Origin: Flavobacterium laiguense
GTDB lineage: Bacteria > Bacteroidota > Bacteroidia > Flavobacteriales > Flavobacteriaceae
Reading direction: 5' to 3'
Length of the DNA stretch: 64,000 nucleotides
Assembly: GCF_003097655.1 (NCBI RefSeq)
Contig: NZ_QCZH01000016.1
Span: forward strand, 1-64,000
The position numbers and the translations under genes are program-made. How positions within the stretch are numbered: position 1 is the stretch's first letter; each line of letters opens with the position of its first letter. The notes beneath the pieces are model-generated. The model was not told the origin of the DNA and did not search any database. It saw only the letters and a program-made list of their open reading frames with translations. Positions 35,542 through 45,346 of the stretch are shown here, one piece after another.

Positions 35542-36878
35542 TGAAGAAACTATTTTTTGTAACCCTTACTCTTTTTGGTTTGAGCGTCAATGCGCAAGAT
35601 ACGGCTAAGAGTTATTCGTTTACTTTACAGCAAGCCATAAACCATGCGCTTGAATACAACTATTCTGTCATCAATTCGGGTCGCGACATTGAAGCGGCCA
35701 AACAAAAAAAATGGGAAACCACCGCAATGGGATTGCCTCAAATAAATGCTGGTGTGGATTATACAAATAACTTTGTTTTACAAAAATCGGTCGTTCCTGC
35801 CGAATTTTTTGGAGGAAACCCCGGAGAATATGCTGAAGTTGCCTTTGGAACCAAACATAACATGGTGGCTCGATCTACCTTGAACCAACTAATTTTTGAT
35901 GGATCTTATATTGTGGCACTTCAAGCCTCTAAAACCTATTTGAAGTATTACGAAAACTCCAAACAAAGAACCGATATCGACATTAAGGAAATGGTTATTA
36001 ACTCTTATGGTAATGTCTTGTTGGCTAAAGAAAACATAGCCATACTAGAAAAAAATATTGCGTCATTGCAAAAAACCTTGAACGATACTAAAGCCATTTA
36101 CAAAAACGGTTTAATCGAAGAAGAAAGTGTAGAACAACTGGAAATTACCCTTGCGTCTTTAGAAAGCACCTTAAACTACAACAAGCGTTTATTGGATATT
36201 ACCTATAAAATGTTGAAGATAAATCTTGGTATTGAAATCGCCGACCAATTAACGTTGACAGACAAACTGGAAGATTTGACAATCCAGAATATGGATTTGG
36301 GTTTTTCTGCAAACGAGTTTAATGTAAATGACAATATAAACCACAAAATAGCGACGAATTTTCAAGAACAAAGAACACTGGAATACAAATTGGAAAGAAG
36401 CAAAGCATTGCCTTCTTTATCTGCCAATGTTAATTTTGGATACACCGCCTTTAAAGATGAATTTCAGTTTTTTACCCAAAACCAAAACTGGTTTAATTAT
36501 TCTAATCTTGGCGTAAGCTTAAATGTTCCTATTTTCAGCAGTTTGGCCAGAAGTTCCAGAACGCAACAAGCCAAAATTGCTTTAGAGCAAGCCAAAACGC
36601 AACTTACCGAAACAGAGCAAAAATTAAAACTACAATATGCCACTGCCAAAAGTGAGTACGAATACAGTATTGCAGACTATGCGACCGCAAAAAACAATTT
36701 GAATCTAGCGGAAAGAATAGAGAAAAAACAGCAAATTAAATTTACGGAAGGACTCTCCACCAGTTTTGATTTTAATGATGCGCAGCGTCAATTGTATACT
36801 GCTCAACAAAAATACTTAGAAACTATGGTCAATATAGTAAACAAAAAAGCCAGCTTAGAAAAAATCATCACTAAATAA
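35541..36878 (+). CDS. TolC-family outer-membrane efflux protein 2
   Basis: Signal peptide MKKLFFVTLTLFGLSVNAQ, then TolC-type repeats: YSVINSGRDIEAAKQKKWETT and LEYKLERSKALPSLSANVNFGY. It has 445 residues, the same length as the first copy but with low sequence similarity to it, so the two operons diverged long ago or recruited different channels. Confidence 0.9.
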   Translation: MKKLFFVTLTLFGLSVNAQDTAKSYSFTLQQAINHALEYNYSVINSGRDIEAAKQKKWETTAMGLPQINAGVDYTNNFVLQKSVVPAEFFGGNPGEYAEVAFGTKHNMVARSTLNQLIFDGSYIVALQASKTYLKYYENSKQRTDIDIKEMVINSYGNVLLAKENIAILEKNIASLQKTLNDTKAIYKNGLIEEESVEQLEITLASLESTLNYNKRLLDITYKMLKINLGIEIADQLTLTDKLEDLTIQNMDLGFSANEFNVNDNINHKIATNFQEQRTLEYKLERSKALPSLSANVNFGYTAFKDEFQFFTQNQNWFNYSNLGVSLNVPIFSSLARSSRTQQAKIALEQAKTQLTETEQKLKLQYATAKSEYEYSIADYATAKNNLNLAERIEKKQQIKFTEGLSTSFDFNDAQRQLYTAQQKYLETMVNIVNKKASLEKIITK

Positions 36879-36899
36879 CGACTCTCAACAAACACAGAC

Positions 36900-38042
36900 A
36901 TGAAAAAAATAATCATCCTATTCACACTTTCAATTGTATTGATTTCCTGTAATTCATCAGACAAAAACCAATCAATTGACACGCTTATTGCATCAAAAGA
37001 TGTAAAAGCAATAACCGCAAAAAAAGCAGAACTACAATCTCAACTGAATCAACTCGAAGATGTATTGGCCACATTGGACGTAAACAAGGGAACAGTGGCA
37101 TTGGTTTCGGTCGTACAATTAAAAGATACTTTATTCAACCATTATCTTGAAATACAAGGAAGCATTAACACCAATGAAAATGTTTTAGTTCAACCAGAAT
37201 TTCCTGGAAATCTTGTTGAGCTGAATGTAAAAGCTGGACAAAAAGTAACCAAAGGACAAGTTTTAGGACGCACTGATGATGGTGGTATGAGCCAACAATT
37301 GGCTAGTGCCGAAAACCAATATGCATTGGCCAAAACGACTTTTGAGCGTCAAAAAAACCTGTGGAAACAAAAAATTGGTTCAGAGATACAGTACCTTCAA
37401 GCTCAAACGCAAATGATCTCGGCTCAAAAAGGTGTGGCTCAGATCAAAGCCCAAATAGCTAAAACAGTAATTAGAGCCCCATTTTCCGGAACTATAGACG
37501 AGGTTTTTGTAGAAAAAGGAGAAGTAGTTGCTGCCAGTCAACAAGGATTAATGCGAATCGTAAATTTAGGAAACATGTATGTTTCTACTTCTATTCCGGA
37601 AACGTATATCGGTAAACTAAAAATAGGTACCGAAGTAGATGTATACCTAACTTCATTAGACAAAACTTACAAAGGAAAAGTACGACAAATTGGTAACTTT
37701 ATCAATCCAAACAATAGAAGTTTCGGAATTGAAGTAAGCGTTCCCAACCCAGAAAATTTATTACGCCCAAACCAAGTGGCCAAGCTAAAAGTTATCGATT
37801 ATGTTAGTCCAAATGCTGTGGTTGTGCCTACCAATGTAATTCAACAAGATTCTCAGAAAAAAAGCTTTGTATACACTGTTACCAACTCTAATGGCAAAAC
37901 AGGAATTGCAAAAAAAGTAATCATCACAACAGGTCAGTCTTCTGATAATGTAACCGAAGTTTTAAGCGGTTTAGAGGCCAATGCCATAATTGTTACCGAG
38001 GGGATGAATACCATATCGGATGGAATGAAACTTAACTTCTAA
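36900..38042 (+). CDS. RND efflux adaptor 2 (lipoprotein)
   Basis: The N-terminus ends in a lipobox (VLISCNSSD), so this adaptor is lipid-anchored, unlike the first one. It then has a helical hairpin region (KAITAKKAELQSQLNQLEDVLATL), lipoyl-like and barrel segments (VKAGQKVTKGQVLGRTDDGG; KTVIRAPFSGTIDEVFVEKGE). It is 380 residues and lies 22 nt from the TolC-like gene. Confidence 0.9.
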   Translation: MKKIIILFTLSIVLISCNSSDKNQSIDTLIASKDVKAITAKKAELQSQLNQLEDVLATLDVNKGTVALVSVVQLKDTLFNHYLEIQGSINTNENVLVQPEFPGNLVELNVKAGQKVTKGQVLGRTDDGGMSQQLASAENQYALAKTTFERQKNLWKQKIGSEIQYLQAQTQMISAQKGVAQIKAQIAKTVIRAPFSGTIDEVFVEKGEVVAASQQGLMRIVNLGNMYVSTSIPETYIGKLKIGTEVDVYLTSLDKTYKGKVRQIGNFINPNNRSFGIEVSVPNPENLLRPNQVAKLKVIDYVSPNAVVVPTNVIQQDSQKKSFVYTVTNSNGKTGIAKKVIITTGQSSDNVTEVLSGLEANAIIVTEGMNTISDGMKLNF

Positions 38043-38124
38043 AAATAGTTTGTTGTTTATGGTTGATAGTTTATGGTTATCCACAAACAAAAAACAATAA
38101 ACAAAAAACAATAAACTTTTAAAT

Positions 38125-41100
38125 ATGTCACATCAAAATAAAGAATTCGGAATATCAAGTTGGGCTGTCGAAAATCGAGTTACCGTATATATCTTGACAT
38201 TATTGATCGTTATCACAGGAGTTATAGCCTATGTTACGATGCCCCGAGAAGATTTTCCGGAAATTATAGAAAACAAAATTTACATCTCTTCCGTTTTTCC
38301 TGGAAACTCGGCCGAGGATGTAGAGAAATTAATCGTCAAACCGCTCGAAAAGGAAATCAAAAACATTAGCGGGGTAGACAAAATTACTTCTAGCTCTTTT
38401 CAAGATTACGGAATGATTGTAGTGGAATTTGGAGACAAAGTTACCATCGAAATTGCCAAATCAAGAATTAAGGACAAAGTAGATATCGTAAAAGCAGATA
38501 CCGATTGGCCGAATCTTGACAATGGAAGCAAAGTAGAACCAAGCGTATTTGATTTGAACATTTCGGAAGAAGTGCCCATTCTAAACATCAATTTACAGGG
38601 AAATTACACCACTCAGCAACTTAAAAAATACGGGGAGCAACTTCAAGATGATATTGAGGAAATTGCCGAAGTAAAAAAAGTAGACATACTGGGTGTAGAC
38701 GATAAAGAGGTAGAAATCGCCGTTGACATTTTCAAAATGACAGCTGCACAAGTATCTTTTGACGACATTCAAAATGCGGTCAAATATGAGAATATGACCC
38801 TTTCGGGAGGGAATTTAATTTCGCAAGGTTCAAGAAACAACATTAGAATTGTAGGGGAAATCAAAGACCCAAAAGAACTGGAAAACATCATTGTAAAACA
38901 CAATGGCGGAACCGTTTACCTAAAAGACATTGCGGCAGTTAGTTTCAAAGAAAAAGAAAAAACCACTTATGCCCGTGAGAAAGGCACCGAAGTTGTGATG
39001 CTGAACGTAAAAAAACGCTCCAATCAAAACATGATTTCGGCAATTGAGCAGGTAAAAGAGAAAATTGAAGAAGCCAAAGAATCGTACTTGCCATCCAATT
39101 TGAAAATTGAATTAACAAACGATCAATCTTCACGAGTAGAACATCAGGTAGATGAGCTTTCGAACCACATCATCTTCGGAATTGTGCTGGTAATGATTGT
39201 ACTGATGTTTACCATGGGATTAAGAAACTCTTTGTTTGTGGGAGCTGCTATTCCGTTATCGATGTTAATGGCGTTTAGTATTCTTTCTGCCTTTGGCTTG
39301 ACCTTAAACACTATGGTGCTTTTCGGATTGGTTATGGGACTGGGAATGCTGGTTGACGACGGAATTGTGGTGGTCGATAACGTATTTGCCAACATGAAAA
39401 AAGGAATGAATCGTGTTCAAGCCTCCAAAGTGGGTATTGGCGAAATCGCTTGGCCAGTAATCTCCTCAACAGCAACTACCTTAATGGCATTTTTACCTTT
39501 TGCATTATGGCCTGGAACAATGGGGAAATTCATGAAATATTTCCCCATTACTTTAACCGTTACCCTATCTGCTTCGTTGTTCGTGGCAATGGTGGTCAAT
39601 GCGGCTATGACAGGAGGATCAATGGATATTGAAGACAAAAATGTTACCAAGAAATCCGCAAAAACCTATACGATTATTTTCACTGTTATCGCGGTTGTTT
39701 TTGTTCTTATCGGTAATATTTATGATTCCAAATTGGCAAAAGCCATTGGTCACTTGGCCATCATATCTCTTGGATTAATGTGGTTGTACAAATTGAAATT
39801 GTACCAATGGACACAAGATTTTCAACACGACTTTTTTCCAAAAATGGAAGATAAGTATAAAAACTTTTTAGCTAAAATCCTTACCAAAAAGAAAGCATGG
39901 GTTGCCCTAGTTGGAATTATAGGAATGTTATTTTTCTCTTTCATCCTTTTGGGAATATTCCCTAGAAAAGTATTGTTCTTCCCAGACAATATCCCGAATC
40001 AGGTCATTACCTATATCGAATACCCACAAGGAACTGATATTGAAAAAACCAATAAGGCTACCTTATTTGTAGAAAAACAAGTTATTGAAGTTCTAAGTAA
40101 ATATGTAGACAAGAAAACAGGCAAAAACTACTTGGCCGAATCTATCGTATCTCAAGTGGGTGTTGGTGCAGGAAACCCAAACGTAGATGCCGGATCGGCT
40201 TCCGAAACCCCTTTCAAAGGAAAAGTGACGGTGAGCTTCTCGGAATTTAAATTTAGAAGAGGAATCGACACCGGGGATATCTTAGAAGAAATTAGAGGCA
40301 AAGTAACCGGAATTGCCGGAGCCACCGTAACGGTAGAAAAAGATGCTAATGGACCGCCAGCCGGTTACCCAATCAGTATCCAATTGACAGGAGTTGATTA
40401 TGATGAAATGCTGAAAGAAGCAGACGAAATGATTACTTTTATCAATTCTAAAAACATTCCTGGTATCGAAAGATTGAGTATTGATGTCAATAAAGAAAGT
40501 CCGGAACTAGAGGTAAAAGTAGACCGTGTAAGTGCGGGAAGTTTGGGTGTTTCAACCGGACAATTGGGATTCAATTTACGTCGTTCCGTATATGGACAAG
40601 AAATCTCAACGTACAAAGAAGGTGATGATGATTACAATATTACAATGCGTATGCAGGACGATCAGCGTAAGAACGAAAACGTGCTGTTCAATCAGTCTTT
40701 AACTTTCAGAAACCAGAACAACGGGCAAATGATGCAAGTGCCTATTTCTGCTGTTTCCGAAACCGAGAAAACAACGACTTACAATCAGATCAAAAGGAAA
40801 AACCAAAAACGTATCATGACGATTTATTCCAACGTCTTGACAGGTTACAATGGTGATGAAATAACCAAACAAATCGCAGCTGATTTAAAAGGATACCAAT
40901 TCCCAAAAACCATAACCTATTCCTTCTCCGGAGTACAGGAAGAGCAAGGAAAGAACCAAAGTTTCTTGATGTATGCTTTGTTTTTGGCCCTTGCCGGAAT
41001 TACCATCATTATCGTGTTACAGTTTAATTCGGTTTCAAAATCTATGGTGATTTTATTTACCGTGTTACTGAGTTTTAGTGGGGTGTTTTATGGTTACGTC

Positions 41101-41592
41101 ATTGCCAACATGGATTTTGTGATTCTAATGACCATGATGGGAATCATTTCCCTGGCGGGTATTGTGGTAAAGAACGGAATCGTATTGATGGATTTCTTTG
41201 TTTTGTTGTTAGACAAAAAAGTGGACGATAATCATTTAGAAAGCCATGACGATCTAACCTTAGACGAGATAAAAGAAGTAATCATTGAGTCTGGAAAATC
41301 AAGATTACGTCCCGTTTTATTAACCGCTTTGACTGCCGTACTGGGATTAATTCCTTTGGCAATTGGGTTAAACTTTGACTTTTTCTCATTAGTAACCGAC
41401 TTGAATCCGCACATCTTCATGGGTGGAGACAACGTTATCTTCTGGGGACCATTGGCCTGGACCATCATCTTCGGATTGACCTATGCCACGGTATTAACCT
41501 TAGTAATGGTACCCGTAATGTTCTATCTGGTAAAAAGAACCAAATACTGGTTGAGAGACCGAAGAAACAAAAGAGCTGCACTGGAAGATTAA
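38125..41592 (+). CDS. RND efflux pump permease 2
   Basis: The 1,155-residue RND pump has the Asp pair in GLGMLVDDGIVVVDNVFANM on helix 4. It is about 100 residues longer than pump 1 because of extra segments: a hydrophobic insertion after the first half (about 505-560, including KSAKTYTIIFTVIAVVFVLIGNIYD) and a cytoplasmic loop LLDKKVDDNHLESHDDLTLDE near 1030. This longer architecture is common in Bacteroidota. It ends operon 2 at a strong terminator. The 82-nt gap from the adaptor gene contains an AT-rich repeat (AACAAAAAACAATAA). Confidence 0.92.
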   Translation: MSHQNKEFGISSWAVENRVTVYILTLLIVITGVIAYVTMPREDFPEIIENKIYISSVFPGNSAEDVEKLIVKPLEKEIKNISGVDKITSSSFQDYGMIVVEFGDKVTIEIAKSRIKDKVDIVKADTDWPNLDNGSKVEPSVFDLNISEEVPILNINLQGNYTTQQLKKYGEQLQDDIEEIAEVKKVDILGVDDKEVEIAVDIFKMTAAQVSFDDIQNAVKYENMTLSGGNLISQGSRNNIRIVGEIKDPKELENIIVKHNGGTVYLKDIAAVSFKEKEKTTYAREKGTEVVMLNVKKRSNQNMISAIEQVKEKIEEAKESYLPSNLKIELTNDQSSRVEHQVDELSNHIIFGIVLVMIVLMFTMGLRNSLFVGAAIPLSMLMAFSILSAFGLTLNTMVLFGLVMGLGMLVDDGIVVVDNVFANMKKGMNRVQASKVGIGEIAWPVISSTATTLMAFLPFALWPGTMGKFMKYFPITLTVTLSASLFVAMVVNAAMTGGSMDIEDKNVTKKSAKTYTIIFTVIAVVFVLIGNIYDSKLAKAIGHLAIISLGLMWLYKLKLYQWTQDFQHDFFPKMEDKYKNFLAKILTKKKAWVALVGIIGMLFFSFILLGIFPRKVLFFPDNIPNQVITYIEYPQGTDIEKTNKATLFVEKQVIEVLSKYVDKKTGKNYLAESIVSQVGVGAGNPNVDAGSASETPFKGKVTVSFSEFKFRRGIDTGDILEEIRGKVTGIAGATVTVEKDANGPPAGYPISIQLTGVDYDEMLKEADEMITFINSKNIPGIERLSIDVNKESPELEVKVDRVSAGSLGVSTGQLGFNLRRSVYGQEISTYKEGDDDYNITMRMQDDQRKNENVLFNQSLTFRNQNNGQMMQVPISAVSETEKTTTYNQIKRKNQKRIMTIYSNVLTGYNGDEITKQIAADLKGYQFPKTITYSFSGVQEEQGKNQSFLMYALFLALAGITIIIVLQFNSVSKSMVILFTVLLSFSGVFYGYVIANMDFVILMTMMGIISLAGIVVKNGIVLMDFFVLLLDKKVDDNHLESHDDLTLDEIKEVIIESGKSRLRPVLLTALTAVLGLIPLAIGLNFDFFSLVTDLNPHIFMGGDNVIFWGPLAWTIIFGLTYATVLTLVMVPVMFYLVKRTKYWLRDRRNKRAALED

Positions 41593-41613
41593 GTTCTAGT
41601 ACAAGCTATAAAT

Positions 41614-41657
41614 AAAAAACCACTCCACTCAATAATTTGAGTATGGAGTGGTTTTTT
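41614..41657 (+). terminator. Terminator of efflux operon 2
   Basis: AAAAAACCACTCCA and TGGAGTGGTTTTTT form a long stem with a TCAA/TTGA extension around a small loop. It lies about 20 nt after the permease stop. Confidence 0.9.
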
Positions 41658-41687
41658 GGTTTAAAAGAACTTATTTACAAATATCTA

Positions 41688-41806
41688 TTGGGCGTAACCC
41701 CATTAAGAAAAGAGGCCTACTCTACTTTGCGCGTATTCGGCCTCTTTCCTTAATGCGGTCTGGCTATCCGTGCTACTTCGGTAGCTTACTGCTATCCCTT
41801 ACGCAG
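41688..41806. repeat. Dispersed structured intergenic repeat, copy 2
   Basis: The second copy of the element at 8304-8437. It starts TTGGGCGTAACCCC and ends CCCTTACGCAG; shared inner blocks are GCGCGTATTCGGCCTC, ATGCGGTC and GCTACTTCGGTAGCTT. It lacks the 18-bp palindrome insertion. The two copies are 33 kb apart in non-coding DNA, and the remaining 41807-41984 shows no further feature except AT-rich upstream DNA. Confidence 0.65.
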
Positions 41807-41984
41807 CATCTAGGAATCAAGATGTTTTTTTGCAATTTCATAATTAAGGAATCGCTTGTGTCAAAAAACTTTAAAACAGAAAAAGAAATAATATTGAACA
41901 TTAAAATATTTCCTTTTTTGTACTTTACCTTTGCCGAACTTAAAAAACAATATTTCCATTAAAATCAAAGGCACCGAATTCATT

Positions 41985-43223
41985 ATGAAACGAGAACACT
42001 ATATCCCATTTGATAAGGAATTCTTACTCGAACAACAACTGGCTGAATACTCCGGAGATGAAAAGAAGGGCGAAGATTTCAAAAAGCTATTTGATATAAT
42101 TGAACATTATTTTCATTACGAAGCGTTTAACCTAATTCGTAATTTAAAACAAAATTATGCGGCATTCGATCCGGATTTAAATCCAAAAGAACGAGCAGCA
42201 TTTATTAGCAAAAGTGACTTTTCACTTTTCAAAGAATCACTGCAAAAAGTGCTTGAACTAAGCAATTACAGTCGCGTTAGACAAGAAGCTTTAGATAAAG
42301 CATTCAAAGATTCGGATTTAATTGGTTTGAAACTAGCCATAGATCTGGACACATATGATGATTATGAAATCTACGTAAGAGGGCAACATACCACGACCGA
42401 AAAAGTAAGCAAATTTGTTTTTTGGAAGAAAAAAATTGAGGTAGAATACTATGATCGCGTGATGATTTACCTTAAATATCACGATGCCGATTACTATAAA
42501 AAAAGAAAAACGCCTAAAGATAAAAGACCAATTGACCCAGGCACTATCGTATTAAAAATCTTCAAACGGGTACCTAAAAACGATCTGGAAACCATATTCC
42601 CGAATGCCATTCCCAAAATGTCATTAACCGACAAAATACTGTTATGGGTTCCTGGACTTGTCGGAGGAATTTCGTTATTGAGTGCCAAAGTCATTCCGGC
42701 ATTGATTGCCATGCAGGAGGCGTACCAATCCGGCGAAACAATAGATTTGTTAAACAGTAAAACTTCATTAAATCAAGGTTTAATTGCCCTTGGCATATTA
42801 GGCGCATACTTGTTCCGTCAATACAATAACTTTGTAAACAAGAAGATCAAATATTCGAAAATGCTTTCGGATAGTCTTTATTTCAAAAATATAGGGAATA
42901 ATAGCGGAGCCTTTTATTCATTATTAAACTCCTCCGAAGAAGAAGTACTTAAGGAAACCATCTTGGCTTACTCATTTTTAAGCAGAAGTAAAACTCCATT
43001 AACAGAAGCAGAACTCGATCATCAAATAGAATCTTGGTTTAAAACAAAGCACAATACAGAACTTGATTTTGATGTAAAAGAGGCGTTGTTGAAATTGAAA
43101 AACGCTGGTCTTGGATATGAAACCAATGGCAAATGGGAAGTTCTTCCTTTGGACAAAGCGCTAATCAGAATAGACGAGATATGGGATGGGGTTTTTGATT
43201 ACAATCAAACAACTATGAATTAG
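41985..43223 (+). CDS. DUF3754 / TMEM143-like membrane protein
   Basis: I chose MKREHYIPFDKEFLLEQQL at 41985; the frame is open from 41931 but the extra residues are unlike the family. The 412-residue protein has a charged N-terminal half with LKIFKRVPKNDLETIFP, then hydrophobic segments around residues 225-250 (ILLWVPGLVGGISLLSAKVIPALI) and 275-295 (GLIALGILGAYLFRQY), and a charged C-terminus. This matches DUF3754 proteins, related to mitochondrial TMEM143, whose function is unknown. It is monocistronic, downstream of the repeat. Confidence 0.75.
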   Translation: MKREHYIPFDKEFLLEQQLAEYSGDEKKGEDFKKLFDIIEHYFHYEAFNLIRNLKQNYAAFDPDLNPKERAAFISKSDFSLFKESLQKVLELSNYSRVRQEALDKAFKDSDLIGLKLAIDLDTYDDYEIYVRGQHTTTEKVSKFVFWKKKIEVEYYDRVMIYLKYHDADYYKKRKTPKDKRPIDPGTIVLKIFKRVPKNDLETIFPNAIPKMSLTDKILLWVPGLVGGISLLSAKVIPALIAMQEAYQSGETIDLLNSKTSLNQGLIALGILGAYLFRQYNNFVNKKIKYSKMLSDSLYFKNIGNNSGAFYSLLNSSEEEVLKETILAYSFLSRSKTPLTEAELDHQIESWFKTKHNTELDFDVKEALLKLKNAGLGYETNGKWEVLPLDKALIRIDEIWDGVFDYNQTTMN

Positions 43224-43313
43224 CAGTCTTTTTAAAAACGTAAAAAAACTGTTTAGATAGTGTTTCAATTTAGCATATTGATTGTTGTTGAAAATCATTT
43301 TAAAATTCTACTA
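43224..43313. other. Short convergent intergenic gap
   Basis: Between the DUF3754 gene (plus) and the carboxypeptidase-like gene (minus); no hairpin is obvious. Confidence 0.3.
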
Positions 43314-44144
43314 CTAATACTTTACAAACAACTGCATACCAAGTCCTATATTATATTTCTCCTTTCTAGGCTTCCATTTTTCTAATTGGTTCGCTCTTAA
43401 ATAAAAAGGACCACAAAAAACATTCGAACTAAACTTAACAGTCTCTTGCCCTTTAATGTCTATGTATTCCAATCGTTCGATAGCTACCAAAAAATCATTA
43501 CTGAAAACAATATTTTCATCCGTTAAATCAATTTCGACATCACCCGTTTTTGTTACTTCCAATATGACATCCTTATAATTATATCTTTCTGTTTCAATAT
43601 TACTTTCATTCTCAGCATTATAGAAATTAACTCTAAACGTTCCTTTTTTGCATCCTAATTCTGCTACATTAAAACGAATTTTTTGAACTTTATATTTTTT
43701 TTCTTTGCTAACCTTAAAATATTTCCCTACTTCCGCCCCCATATATTTAGAATAAAACGACACTCTAACTTTATTGGTCAATTTATTATTCCCTATCTTT
43801 TTTTCATTTATGTATTTGTAATTGGAAGCTCCTATTTTAATTTCTTCCAGTTCAATTAAAGAGGATTTCAATACTATTTCAACTGCAGATTTTCTATCAA
43901 CAACTATTGATTTGGTTTCGTATCCCATACAGGAAACAACAATTGTGTTCTTATCAGAAACAAACTCGCCTTCAATTACAAACTCGCCTTCCTCATTCGT
44001 TACAGCTCCCATATTAGAATCTACTATACCCACATTAGCATACAAAATAGGTTTTCCCATTTCGTCTACGCATTTACCCTTAATTTGCGAAAAACAAAAA
44101 TTAGCACTTAAAATTAATGTCCAAAAAATCAATATTCTTTTCAT
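43314..44144 (-). CDS. Carboxypeptidase-regulatory-like secreted protein
   Basis: The start at 44144 gives a signal peptide (MKRILIFWTLILSANFCFSQ); an ATG at 44237 would overlap the upstream gene by 91 nt. The mature start IKGKCVDEMGKPILYANVGIVDSNMGAVTNEEGEFVI is the CarboxypepD_reg-like domain also found at the plug of TonB-dependent receptors. The remaining ~180 residues (KYFKVSKEKKYKVQKIRFNV) show beta-rich character without a known motif. It begins two bases after the upstream gene stop, so they form an operon. Confidence 0.7.
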   Translation of the reverse strand: MKRILIFWTLILSANFCFSQIKGKCVDEMGKPILYANVGIVDSNMGAVTNEEGEFVIEGEFVSDKNTIVVSCMGYETKSIVVDRKSAVEIVLKSSLIELEEIKIGASNYKYINEKKIGNNKLTNKVRVSFYSKYMGAEVGKYFKVSKEKKYKVQKIRFNVAELGCKKGTFRVNFYNAENESNIETERYNYKDVILEVTKTGDVEIDLTDENIVFSNDFLVAIERLEYIDIKGQETVKFSSNVFCGPFYLRANQLEKWKPRKEKYNIGLGMQLFVKY

Positions 44145-44146
44145 TG

Positions 44147-45244
44147 TTATTTTTTCATTTCGGTTAAATTCTCTGCAATGTATTTTTCCAATGCTGTTGG
44201 AAGAGGCTGAAAAAGTGCATTGTTTACATGTTCCCAATAATTATCTTGGTATGTACTTGAGTGTATCAAACTGTAATTACTATCAAGTCCTTTAGCGTCA
44301 ATCTCTTCAGAAAATCGATATCCCAAAACAAAAACCTCATGGGTAGCATCCACTTTTTGGGTCACTTTATCCTTCTTGGCTTTTATGTCATAATTGTGTG
44401 TCTCTTTAAAATACACCAAAGAATCAAAACCAATATCCACAAACTCTTTGTTGCTAAAGAGAGAATTAATCGTGTAATTATTCAAGATGTTTTCTACCCC
44501 TAACCCTTTCATCACTTTGGGTTTGTCATCTGTAATAATTCCTAAAGTCAAACTAGTTCCGTTAGGATTCAAGTACAAACTCCCTTTCAAACTATCATCT
44601 CCTTTATTCTTAATTTTTACATCAACCGCTGATTTCTGCAAACCATAGTTGTCGTTTAGTTTATTATAATCTAAAATTTCGCTTAACATGGGCGCACCAA
44701 CTATCTGAAAATAGATTCTACTAAACCCTTTCTCTTTTAATTGCCGAATCGATTTATTCTCGAAAGAGCGATTGGAAAGAAATTTCAATTTTACTTTTCT
44801 TGTTTTTAATGAAATATAATACTCTACAATTCCATCCATAAAATAATGCACTCTGTCATTATTGATCTGCAAACTTCTAACATAGGTCTTAAGCACCAAA
44901 TACTGGTTTTTATCTTTTTTATTGGAGACTACAACTTCTTTCAATGCATTCACAATGGGATTCATTTTAAAAACAATATTGCTATTAAAATCATCCATTG
45001 TAACAACCTTATTTTGATAAAATGAATTCACAAAAGTCAAAGTCTTAGCATTAGCCAATAAGATTTTATCTTCCAAATCTTTTGATAACAATCCATCCAC
45101 ATCCGTACTCCCTATCAAATTACCTTTATCCGAATAAATTTCGACAAAAGGAACACTCTCAAGTGAAACAGCGTCTTTGATACCATGTTGGGAATAAATA
45201 AAAGAATGTAGAAGTAATACAAAAGCGAAGTAGCATTTTTTCAT
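44147..45244 (-). CDS. Secreted protein, tandem paralog A
   Basis: The chosen ATG at 45244 gives signal peptide MKKCYFAFVLLLHSFIYSQ; a start at 45271 would add nine residues. The protein (365 residues) has an N-terminal CarboxypepD_reg-like stretch (SVPFVEIYSDKGNLIGSTDVDGLL) and no visible catalytic residues. It shares its signal peptide, the FVEIYSDKG/DLIG block, the MDGI-EYYI block and the C-terminal SSYQDNYWEHVNNALFQPLP ending with the upstream gene. Probable surface or receptor-associated protein; function unknown. Confidence 0.7.
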   Translation of the reverse strand: MKKCYFAFVLLLHSFIYSQHGIKDAVSLESVPFVEIYSDKGNLIGSTDVDGLLSKDLEDKILLANAKTLTFVNSFYQNKVVTMDDFNSNIVFKMNPIVNALKEVVVSNKKDKNQYLVLKTYVRSLQINNDRVHYFMDGIVEYYISLKTRKVKLKFLSNRSFENKSIRQLKEKGFSRIYFQIVGAPMLSEILDYNKLNDNYGLQKSAVDVKIKNKGDDSLKGSLYLNPNGTSLTLGIITDDKPKVMKGLGVENILNNYTINSLFSNKEFVDIGFDSLVYFKETHNYDIKAKKDKVTQKVDATHEVFVLGYRFSEEIDAKGLDSNYSLIHSSTYQDNYWEHVNNALFQPLPTALEKYIAENLTEMKK

Positions 45245-45346
45245 AATTAAAAAAGGGAAATAGTAAAACAAGAATCATTTGAAATTTCATTCCTAACAGA
45301 TTTCCAAAACCTGTTTGGCATATTGAAATCATTATTTAGCAAACTA

